Shown here: piece by piece, positions 51,352 to 59,706 of the stretch
Numbering within the stretch: position 1 is the stretch's first letter
Layout of the letters: every line of letters begins with the position of its first letter
From: Paracoccus haematequi
GTDB lineage: Bacteria; Pseudomonadota; Alphaproteobacteria; Rhodobacterales; Rhodobacteraceae
Direction: 5' to 3'
Assembly: GCA_945881965.1 (NCBI GenBank)
Contig: CAMCVS010000008.1
Span: forward strand, 1 to 64,000
Length of the DNA: 64,000 nucleotides
The notes under the pieces: generated by a model
The model's database searches: none
What the model saw: the letters and a program-made list of their open reading frames with translations, nothing else
What the model was told of the DNA's origin: nothing
Position numbers and translations under genes: made by a program

Positions 51352-54300
51352 GTGGCGAATTTGACCCAAACGCAATTGCAGAACATGGCAGCCAATATCG
51401 GCAATGCCATGAATGATCTGCAAAACCTGATCGAAACCAATGTATTGGCGGATGATCTTCCGCTCGTCGGCGCGGGGCTGGTCACCGGGGCCCCAAAGAC
51501 CACCGCTGCACTTGGGGTTGTGGTGGCCGATGCGCTTGCCAGCCTTGCCACGGCAGGCAACAAGGCCGATTTGCTGGTGATCTCGACCTTGCAGAGCGCG
51601 TTGGCCGCAGCGGGCTTTACCGGCATCGGGATCGGCATCAGTGTTGTGGGCGGCGCGGCCACCATCACGCTGGCCACCACGTTTGCCGAGGAGTTCGCGC
51701 AGTCACTCGCCGATGATCTGGGTCTGGCGCGGCTGAACGTTGACAGCGGCGGCACTGCGACTGTGGACGCCACCTTTGTCTATGACCTGACATTCGGAGC
51801 CGATGCAGGTGGCTTTTTCCTGGAAACCGGGTCCGATGCCGAGGTCACGCTGGAACTTGCCATCGATCAGGTGGCGCTGACCGGTCTGACCCTCGATGGG
51901 CAGGATTTCGCGGCAAGTGACGCAGGCACGTCGTTCGACGGCACGCTGGCCATCGACTTGGCCGTGGTCGGCGGCCGGACCAATGCCGCAGGCGTTGCAG
52001 CGGCCAGCGTTGCGGCCACGCTATCCGGGGCGGCAAGCGTTGCGATTGATCTGGCCTTTGCCGATCCCGCGCCGCTGACGCCGGCCTTGTCAGCCACGCT
52101 GGAAGTGGACTGGAACTTCGCCGCAGCCACGATCACGCCTGGCAACAACAACGCAGGCTTCGGCACCACCCCGACAGTCACCTTCCGCGAAGTGACGATG
52201 GATCTGGGCGGCTTCATGGAGAATTTCCTGTCGCCATTGATCGTGCAGGTCAATGATCTGCTGGACCCGATCCGCCCGATTATTGATCTGCTGACCACCA
52301 GATTGCGTGTGCTGGAGGATTTCCCCGGACTGGGCGGCGTGTTTGACGCCAATAATGATACCCGGGTCGATTTGCTGGATATCATTGATCTGCTGCCGGG
52401 CACCGACCTGACCGCGATCCGGTCCCTGATCGACGTCGTGGAACAGATCACCGACTGGGCCGCGGCGCTGGAGGAACTGTGGTTCGGCGATGGCAACCTG
52501 ATCCTTGGCGATTTCGTGCTGCAAGGCGATATCCGCAATGCGAATTTCGATCTGGGTGCGGCAGCGGCAGAGTTTGCGGACCTTGCCGATGACCTGAATA
52601 CGGTTCTGGCCGGTCTGGGCGGTGCAGGCTGGGCGTCGGGCGGGCGCGAGATCTTGCAGGACATCACCGGCGGCAATGTCATCGGCTTGCCGATCCTGAC
52701 CGACCCCGACCAGTGGATCGGGCTGTTTCTGGGCCAGGAGGTCGATCTGGTCACGGTCGATCTGCCCCGGGTCAATCTGACCACCGGCGCACCCCGGCTG
52801 TTGTTGCCACCGATCCCGATCTTTCCGGGCCTGCAACTTGAGGTTAGCGCCGCAGGCGGGCTTGAGCTTGACTTTGACTTCGGATTTTCATCGCGTGGCC
52901 TGATTACGCCGGGACTGACCGCGCTGGACGGGCTGTATATCGTCGATCAGGACGGGCCAGAGGTGGCGCTGACAGCGACTGTGGAACTGGCCGTAGCGCT
53001 TGACGCCTTTGTCGCCGACATCACCGGCGGCGGCGATGTCACCGGCATCATCAATCTGGAACTGATCAACGGGGCGACGGCGGACCGGCTGTATCTGGAC
53101 GAATTCATCGCGGCGGTCGAGGCCAACCCGTTCTCGATCTTTGATGCCAGCGGCGCGATCACGCTGGGCTTCTTTGCATCGGCCAGCATCATCGTCATCG
53201 GCGAGGTCTGGCGCTGGAACAGCCCGCGCATCACGCTGGGCAACTTCAGCTTTGATGGCATCAATGACCCGGTTGACTACAATCTGGCGGCCCGCACCGG
53301 CGGCAGCCTGTTGCTGCACATCGGTGCCTTGGCCGCCGAGCGGAACGGCCCCGATGATTTCGACCATGGCGAGATTGTCGAGATCATGACCGACCCCACC
53401 GGGCAGCGTCTGATCGTGGTCAATACCTTGCCAACCGGGGTGCGGCGGGGTGAATTCGACGGCATCGCCACAGTGCGCGGCAATGGCGGTGATTTCAACG
53501 ACAGCATCGTTCTGAGCGAAACCTTGCAGGTGGCCGCAAATCTGGGTGGCGGTCGGGGCGATGACGTGTTGTCGGGCGGAGCCCGGAATGACACCTTGTC
53601 CGGCGAATTGAACGACGATGTGCTGTTCGGTTGGGGCGGGCGCGACCGGCTGATTGGCGGAGCGGGCGACGACACCCTTAACGGCGGCGTCGGCCAGGAC
53701 ACCCTGCTGGGTGGCACAGGCAACGACCTTGCATCCTACATCAACAGCTTTGCGGGCGTGACCATCGACTTTGATCTGCCCATCATGCAGGGCGGCGAGG
53801 CGGTGGGCGATGTGCTGACCAGCATCGAACACATCGACGGATCGGCCTTTGACGACCTGATCAAAGGCTCGCAGGGCGCAGGCACATTTTCGGGGTTCAC
53901 CGGCAATGACACGCTGATCTCGGGCGATCACGCGCAACTGCTGTTGGGCAACGACGGCAACGACGTGCTGGAAAGCTTTGGCGCCGATGACACGCTGGTC
54001 GGCGGCACGGGTGATGACACCTACGTGGTCAAGAATGTGGCCACAATCGTGTCGGAAAACTTTCTGGGGGAAATCCGGTCCGGTTCCGGCGGATATGACC
54101 GGGTCGAAGCCTGGGTTGATCTGGATCTGCGCACCGGCGGTGCATGGATCGAGCGGATCGACATGTTGGGCTTCGCGCGAAATGTCTTTGGCGATCTGGG
54201 CGAGAACCTGATCTTTGGCACGGCGTTCGACGATGTGATCGACGGCTATATTGCATCGGACACGATCAATGGTGGCGACGGGGACGACACGCTGTTCGGC

Positions 54301-57231
54301 GGCCTGGGGTCCAGCGGCGACACCCTGCGCGGTGAGGCGGGCGATGACGTGCTGGACGGCGGCGCGGCGGGCGATCTGCTGGAAGGCGGGGACGGTAACG
54401 ATACCCTGATCGGCGGTTTCGGGGCCGATGTGCTGGACGGCGGCGCGGGCGGTGATTTCTATATTGCCGACGCCACGGATACGATCCTTGAACCCATAAT
54501 CGGCCTAGGCACGGACCTGATCTGGGCGCAGGACGATTTCGCCCTGGCGGCCGGGCTGCGGATCGAGATCCTTTCGCTGCGCTCGCTGGAGGCCGGGGAT
54601 TGGCAGGCTGCCTATGCGGGCGTGAACCGCCCCGCCGAATTGGACCTGCTGGCGCGGAACACCGGGGTGAACGGGGCCAACATGAATGCCAACCTGACCG
54701 GTAACGCGCTGGGTCAGGTGCTGATCGCATCGGGTGGCGGGGCCAGCCTGCTGGCGGGGTTGGCCGGGGCGGATACGCTGATCGGCGATGCCGAGGATAC
54801 GGCGGATTACACGGCATCAACCGCGGCGGTGACGGTCAACCTGAACCTGCTGCGCCAGCTAGGCGGCGATGCCGAAGGCGATATTCTGCGCGGGATCACC
54901 CGCATCACCGGGTCCGACCATGGAGATGTGATCGCATCCCGCGTGCTGGGCTTTACCAGGGAAACCTTTGACGGCGGCGCGGGTAACGACACGCTGCGCG
55001 GCTATGGTGGCGACGACACGCTGACGGGCGGCACGGGCGATGATCTGATCGATGGCGGCGACGGCAACGACAGCCTGAGCGCCGATGATGGCCGCGACAC
55101 CGTGTTGGGCGGCAATGGCAATGACACCATCTGGGGCCTTGGCGGCGATGACAGCCTGTCGGGCGGCGACGGCGATGACACGCTCGAAGGCCACGCGGGC
55201 GATGACACGATGGATGGCGGCGCGGGCAATGATTTCTTCACGGTGCTGGGGGCCGATGTCATTCTGGACAGTAGCGGCCATGACACGATCCTGACCTTCG
55301 TTGACTTTGTCCTTGGCGGCGCTGTCGAAATCGAGGTTCTTCAGGCCGGGTACACCGTTGCGCTGGCGGGCAGCCTGAACATCAACCTGACCGGGTCCGA
55401 CGCCCACCAGACCCTGATCGGCAATATCGAGGACAACGTGCTGATCGGCCTGGGCGGCGCGGATACAATTGACGGGCTGACCGGTCTGGACGAGGTCAGC
55501 TACAAGGACTCGGATTTCGGGGTCAACGTGGACCTGAACCGCAGTGTTCAACTGTTTGGCGATGCCACAGGCGATGTGCTGATCTCGATCGAACGTGTGC
55601 GCGGCTCTGACCATGATGATCGCTTGGTTGGGAAATCGAACCGCGAAGACGGCGATATCGCGCCCACCATCCTGTGGGGCGAGGACGGCGACGACTATCT
55701 GGCGGACAGCGTCGGGGAAAACACCCTGTGGGGCGGCGCGGGCGATGACACGCTGGTCGGGTCGGGTGCGACGGCGGGTCTGGCCGCCACGGGGTCGAAA
55801 CTTTATGGCCAGCTTGGCAATGACTTTCTGGATGCAGGTGCAAGCACCGCGACAGGGGGCGATACGCTGGTAGGCGGCTTGGGCGATGACCGCCTGCGTG
55901 TCACCTCGGCGGGCGACGTAGTCGAGGAGCTTCCCGGCGAGGGCCACGACACCCTGATCGTCGATGTCGCGGTCTGGGTCATGAACGGGCTGCAAACCGC
56001 CATCGAGGATGTCGAGCTTGAGGGCAATTTCAACCTGACCGCCAACAATCTGGCCAACCGCATCACCGGCAGCGCTCTGGCCAATACCATCCGTGGCCAG
56101 GGCGGCAACGATACCTTGCTGGGGATGGACGGCAACGACTTTTTGCTGGGCGGCAATGGTCTGGACAGTCTGGATGGCGGCACCGGGGCCGACCGGATGG
56201 AAGGCGGCAACCAGAGCGACATCTACGTCGTGGACGACGTCGGTGACACGGTGATCGAGGCAACCGCCCTTGCCTTGCTGGGCGGGATTGATCTGGTGCT
56301 GGCCTCGGTAAGCTTCACGCTGGGCGCCAATGTCGAAAACCTGACACTGACGGGGCAAGCGGCCAATGCCACCGGCAACGCCCTCGACAACCATCTGATC
56401 GGCAACGCGCTGGCCAACCGGCTGGATGGCACCACCGGCGCGGACACCCTCGAAGGTGGCGCGGGCAATGATGTCTATGTCACCGATGGCAATGACAGCA
56501 TCATTGATACCATCGGCATTGATCGGGTCGAGGCGTCGGTGTCCTATGTTCTGGGGGCGGCGCTGGAAAACCTGACGCTGACAGGGACCGCCGATATCGA
56601 CGGCACCGGCAATGCGCGGGTGAACCGGATCATCGGCAATGCAGGCGACAACCGTCTGGATGGCGGCGCGGGTGTCAATGTTGTTGACAGGCTGCAAGGC
56701 GGCGCGGGCAACGATACTTATGTTACGTCCGGCGACGACATCATCATCGAAGCCGTGAACGGCGGTATTGATGTGGTGGAATCCTCGGGCAGCTATACGC
56801 TCGCGGGCAATGTCGAAAACCTGATCCTGACCGGGACCGGCGCCATCAATGGCACAGGCAATGTGCTGAACAATGACATTACCGGGAATAGCGCCGCCAA
56901 TGTGCTGACTGGCGGCGGCGGCGCGGATGATTTCATCTTTGCCACCGCTTTGGGCACAGTGGACGAGATCACCGATTTTTCGGTCTTTCTGGACCGCATC
57001 GTTCTGGATCGCGCAATTTTCGCCGCACTGGATCCCGGCGGGCTGGATCCGACGGCGTTTCATATCGGCGCGAACGGGGTGGCGGCAGGCCTGCTGGACC
57101 GCATCATCTATGATGATGTGACGGGGGCGCTGTATTACAACCGCGACGGTGTGCTTTCAGCCCCCCCGGAACAGTTTGCGCTGCTGGAGAGTGGTCTGGC
57201 GCTGACCGCAGGCAATTTCTTCGTGCTGTGA
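51352..57231 (+). CDS. very large RTX calcium-binding protein, probable type I secretion substrate
   Basis: About 1,959 residues from GTG 51352 (GTGAGG lies five bases upstream). The frame is open from TTG 51274, but that TTG belongs to a TTGACA that looks like a -35 box. Residues ~1-730 contain no RTX repeats and match nothing I recognise (ETNVLADDLPLVGAGLVTG near the start). From ~733 there are many GGxGxDxL nonapeptides in several blocks. They are broken by three ~45-residue modules (SYxxS..V.VDL...GDA.GD.L.SI..I.GS) and three late VENLTLTG...GTGN modules. The end resembles the serralysin/RTX C-terminus and finishes FFVL, fitting ABC-dependent secretion. No transporter genes adjoin it. Confidence 0.85.
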   Translation: MANLTQTQLQNMAANIGNAMNDLQNLIETNVLADDLPLVGAGLVTGAPKTTAALGVVVADALASLATAGNKADLLVISTLQSALAAAGFTGIGIGISVVGGAATITLATTFAEEFAQSLADDLGLARLNVDSGGTATVDATFVYDLTFGADAGGFFLETGSDAEVTLELAIDQVALTGLTLDGQDFAASDAGTSFDGTLAIDLAVVGGRTNAAGVAAASVAATLSGAASVAIDLAFADPAPLTPALSATLEVDWNFAAATITPGNNNAGFGTTPTVTFREVTMDLGGFMENFLSPLIVQVNDLLDPIRPIIDLLTTRLRVLEDFPGLGGVFDANNDTRVDLLDIIDLLPGTDLTAIRSLIDVVEQITDWAAALEELWFGDGNLILGDFVLQGDIRNANFDLGAAAAEFADLADDLNTVLAGLGGAGWASGGREILQDITGGNVIGLPILTDPDQWIGLFLGQEVDLVTVDLPRVNLTTGAPRLLLPPIPIFPGLQLEVSAAGGLELDFDFGFSSRGLITPGLTALDGLYIVDQDGPEVALTATVELAVALDAFVADITGGGDVTGIINLELINGATADRLYLDEFIAAVEANPFSIFDASGAITLGFFASASIIVIGEVWRWNSPRITLGNFSFDGINDPVDYNLAARTGGSLLLHIGALAAERNGPDDFDHGEIVEIMTDPTGQRLIVVNTLPTGVRRGEFDGIATVRGNGGDFNDSIVLSETLQVAANLGGGRGDDVLSGGARNDTLSGELNDDVLFGWGGRDRLIGGAGDDTLNGGVGQDTLLGGTGNDLASYINSFAGVTIDFDLPIMQGGEAVGDVLTSIEHIDGSAFDDLIKGSQGAGTFSGFTGNDTLISGDHAQLLLGNDGNDVLESFGADDTLVGGTGDDTYVVKNVATIVSENFLGEIRSGSGGYDRVEAWVDLDLRTGGAWIERIDMLGFARNVFGDLGENLIFGTAFDDVIDGYIASDTINGGDGDDTLFGGLGSSGDTLRGEAGDDVLDGGAAGDLLEGGDGNDTLIGGFGADVLDGGAGGDFYIADATDTILEPIIGLGTDLIWAQDDFALAAGLRIEILSLRSLEAGDWQAAYAGVNRPAELDLLARNTGVNGANMNANLTGNALGQVLIASGGGASLLAGLAGADTLIGDAEDTADYTASTAAVTVNLNLLRQLGGDAEGDILRGITRITGSDHGDVIASRVLGFTRETFDGGAGNDTLRGYGGDDTLTGGTGDDLIDGGDGNDSLSADDGRDTVLGGNGNDTIWGLGGDDSLSGGDGDDTLEGHAGDDTMDGGAGNDFFTVLGADVILDSSGHDTILTFVDFVLGGAVEIEVLQAGYTVALAGSLNINLTGSDAHQTLIGNIEDNVLIGLGGADTIDGLTGLDEVSYKDSDFGVNVDLNRSVQLFGDATGDVLISIERVRGSDHDDRLVGKSNREDGDIAPTILWGEDGDDYLADSVGENTLWGGAGDDTLVGSGATAGLAATGSKLYGQLGNDFLDAGASTATGGDTLVGGLGDDRLRVTSAGDVVEELPGEGHDTLIVDVAVWVMNGLQTAIEDVELEGNFNLTANNLANRITGSALANTIRGQGGNDTLLGMDGNDFLLGGNGLDSLDGGTGADRMEGGNQSDIYVVDDVGDTVIEATALALLGGIDLVLASVSFTLGANVENLTLTGQAANATGNALDNHLIGNALANRLDGTTGADTLEGGAGNDVYVTDGNDSIIDTIGIDRVEASVSYVLGAALENLTLTGTADIDGTGNARVNRIIGNAGDNRLDGGAGVNVVDRLQGGAGNDTYVTSGDDIIIEAVNGGIDVVESSGSYTLAGNVENLILTGTGAINGTGNVLNNDITGNSAANVLTGGGGADDFIFATALGTVDEITDFSVFLDRIVLDRAIFAALDPGGLDPTAFHIGANGVAAGLLDRIIYDDVTGALYYNRDGVLSAPPEQFALLESGLALTAGNFFVL

Positions 57232-57237
57232 CCGCGG

Positions 57238-59649
57238 TTACGCCAACGCCTGCACCCGCCGCAGCCGCAGCGCGTTGGTAATCACCAGCACCGATGACGC
57301 GGCCATCGCGGCAGAGGCCAGCATCGGCGACATCTGCGGGCTATTGAACGCCGCCAGAAGCCCCGCTGCGACAGGGATCAGCGCGATGTTGTAACCGAAG
57401 GCCCAGCCAAGGTTCTGCCGGATATTGGCCATGGTGCGGCGGCTGATATCCAGCGCGGTCGCCACGCCGCGCAGGTCGGCCCCGATCAGCACGACATCGG
57501 CGGCCTGCCGCGCGATATCGGTGCCGCCGCCCATGGCAATGCCGACATCGGCAGCCGCCAGCGCGGGCGCGTCATTGATGCCGTCGCCGACAAAGGCGAC
57601 CTTGCCGCCCTGTTGCAACTGCGCCACCGCCGCCGCTTTAGCCGTCGGCAATACGCCCGCGATCACCGTGTCGATGCCCAGCGCGCGCGCCACAGCCTGG
57701 GCCGGGGCCGCTGCATCGCCGGTCACCATGGCGATGCGCTTGCCGCGCGCGCGAAGTGCGTCCAGCACGCGGGCCGCCTCGGGGCGGATGCTGTCCTGCA
57801 CGCCGATCACAGCTACGCCTGCGCCGTCGCGGGTGGCGAAGAGCACGGTCTGGCCTGCGGCCTCCATCGCATCCGCCGCGTCTGTCAGCGCCTCGGGCAG
57901 CCCATCAAAGAACCGCCCGGCGCCGATCCGCCACGCAGCATCCCCGATGCACCCGTCGATCCCCATGCCGGGGGTGGCGCGCACATCCGTTGCAACTGGC
58001 AGGACCAACGCGCGCTTGGCGGCCTCGGCAACCACGGCGCGCGCCACGGGATGTTCCGACCCCTGTTCCAGCGCGGCAAGCGCGGCCAGCACGTCATCCT
58101 CTGCGCCCAGCACCGTCATGGCGCGGAACACCGGGTGGCCTTCGGTCAGCGTCCCGGTCTTGTCGAACGCCACCACATCGACCCCCGCCAGCGCCTGCAA
58201 CGCATCACCGCGCCGGAACAAGACACCCAGTTCGGACGCCCGCCCCGATCCCACCATGATCGACGTCGGCGTCGCCAGCCCCATCGCGCAGGGACAGGCC
58301 ACCACCAGCACCGACACGGCGGCCACCAACGCCACGCCGACCCCCGCGCCTGCGATCATCCAGAAGGCAAAGGTCAGCGCGGCAATCCCGATCACCACCG
58401 GCACGAACACTGCCGTGACCCGGTCCACTAGCGCCTGAATCGGCAGTTTAGCGCCTTGCGCATCGGCGACGGCAGCCATGATCCGCGCCAGCACCGTGTC
58501 CGCGCCAACCGCCGTCACCCGCATCTCCAGCGGGGCATCCGTCACAATCGTGCCGCCAGTCAGCCGGTCGCCGGGGCCGCGCGCCGCCGGAACAGGCTCG
58601 CCGGTCAGCATCGCCTCATCGACCGCCGCAGCGCCCGTCAGGATCACGCCATCGACGGGCACCCGCGCACCGGGGCGCAAACGGACAACGTCATCCGCCA
58701 CCAAGGCGGCCACCGGCACAGTTTCCCAACCGGTCGCGGTCTGGCGTTCGGCGTCGGTTTCCTGCAACCGCGCCAGCCCCCGGATCGCATCGCCCGCCTG
58801 GCCCCGCGCGCGGGATTCCAGCCAGCGCCCCGTCAGGATCAGCGTCACGATCACCGCCGCCGCTTCGAAATACACCACGCGCGAGGCCTCGGGCAGTAGC
58901 GCGGGCGCAAAGGTGGCAACGGTGGAAAACGCCCAAGCCGCCCCGGTGCCCAAGACGACCAGCGCGTTCATGTCGGGCGCGCCGTGGCGCAGCGCAGGCA
59001 GCCCCAGCCGGAAGAACCGCGCACCGGGCCAGGCCAGAACCAGCGTCGTCAGCAGGAATTGCACCACGTTTGATGTCGTCACCCCGATGTTGGCCGCGAT
59101 CCAGTGGTGCAGCGGCGGCCAGACATGCGGCCCCATCGCCAAGATCACCACCGGCAGGGTCAGCGCGGCGGCAATCGTCACATCGCGCCACAGCGCCGCC
59201 TGTTCGGCGGCCTCGCGCAGCGCCGTGCCATCGGTGCTGCCCGTTTCGCGCGCGAGATAGCCCAGCTTGGCCAAGGCCGCGCCAAGATCGGACCCCGTGA
59301 CGGCGCCGCCAAAGGCATGGACCCGCGCCACCCCGTCGGCAAGATTGAAATCCGCCCGGATCACGCCGGGAACCGCGCGCAACGCGGCCTCGATCCGCGT
59401 CACGCAAGACCCGCAGGTGGCCCCTTCGACGCCCAGCCGGAAATCGGTTTTTGCCGCCGGATATCCCGCCCGCGCCAGGGCCGCGCTCAGATCGGGCAGG
59501 GTCACCGGGCCTTCGACCTCGGCGCGTTTGGTGGCAAGGTTGACCCGCGCCGCCGTCACCCCCGGCACCGCCGCCAGCGCCGCCTCGGCGCGCCGCACAC
59601 AGCCGCCGCAGGTCATCCCGGTCACGTCAAGACGCAGCATCTGGCCCAT
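57238..59649 (-). CDS. copA: copper-translocating P1B-type ATPase
   Basis: An 803-residue heavy-metal ATPase. There are two N-terminal HMA domains: the first has GMTCGGC (Cys14, Cys17), the second GATCGSC (Cys79, Cys82) with Ala for the usual Met. It has eight predicted helices, the CPC metal site (VACPCAMGLATPTS), the phosphorylation site DKTGTLTEG, the HP motif GSEHPVARAVV, and GDGINDAPALAAADVGIAM. This is the Cu(I) export class. ATG 59649 follows AGGAGA five bases away. A perfect palindrome abuts that ribosome site. It is tail-to-tail with the RTX gene, six bases apart. Confidence 0.94.
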   Translation of the reverse strand: MGQMLRLDVTGMTCGGCVRRAEAALAAVPGVTAARVNLATKRAEVEGPVTLPDLSAALARAGYPAAKTDFRLGVEGATCGSCVTRIEAALRAVPGVIRADFNLADGVARVHAFGGAVTGSDLGAALAKLGYLARETGSTDGTALREAAEQAALWRDVTIAAALTLPVVILAMGPHVWPPLHHWIAANIGVTTSNVVQFLLTTLVLAWPGARFFRLGLPALRHGAPDMNALVVLGTGAAWAFSTVATFAPALLPEASRVVYFEAAAVIVTLILTGRWLESRARGQAGDAIRGLARLQETDAERQTATGWETVPVAALVADDVVRLRPGARVPVDGVILTGAAAVDEAMLTGEPVPAARGPGDRLTGGTIVTDAPLEMRVTAVGADTVLARIMAAVADAQGAKLPIQALVDRVTAVFVPVVIGIAALTFAFWMIAGAGVGVALVAAVSVLVVACPCAMGLATPTSIMVGSGRASELGVLFRRGDALQALAGVDVVAFDKTGTLTEGHPVFRAMTVLGAEDDVLAALAALEQGSEHPVARAVVAEAAKRALVLPVATDVRATPGMGIDGCIGDAAWRIGAGRFFDGLPEALTDAADAMEAAGQTVLFATRDGAGVAVIGVQDSIRPEAARVLDALRARGKRIAMVTGDAAAPAQAVARALGIDTVIAGVLPTAKAAAVAQLQQGGKVAFVGDGINDAPALAAADVGIAMGGGTDIARQAADVVLIGADLRGVATALDISRRTMANIRQNLGWAFGYNIALIPVAAGLLAAFNSPQMSPMLASAAMAASSVLVITNALRLRRVQALA

Positions 59650-59660
59650 CGCCGTCTCCT

Positions 59661-59676
59661 ATTCCATACATGGAAT
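59661..59676. promoter_or_regulatory. 16-bp palindrome next to the copA ribosome site
   Basis: ATTCCAT, AC, ATGGAAT is a perfect 7-bp inverted repeat directly upstream of AGGAGA (59655-59660 on the plus map) for copA. It may be an operator for a copper regulator or a translation-limiting hairpin. It does not match the CueR consensus I remember (ACCTTCC...GGAAGGT). Confidence 0.5.
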
Positions 59677-59706
59677 ATCGGGCCTCGGTCGATCCGGGGC
59701 AAGGGC

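Noticed and set aside
53530-56935. CRISPR-like or minisatellite DNA repeats
   Set aside because: Periodicity comes from RTX codons within one reading frame; the DNA units vary and there are no unique spacers.
54859-57063. A 734-codon minus-strand open frame
   Set aside because: It is the antisense image of the RTX repeats, whose Asp/Gly codons generate open complementary frames.
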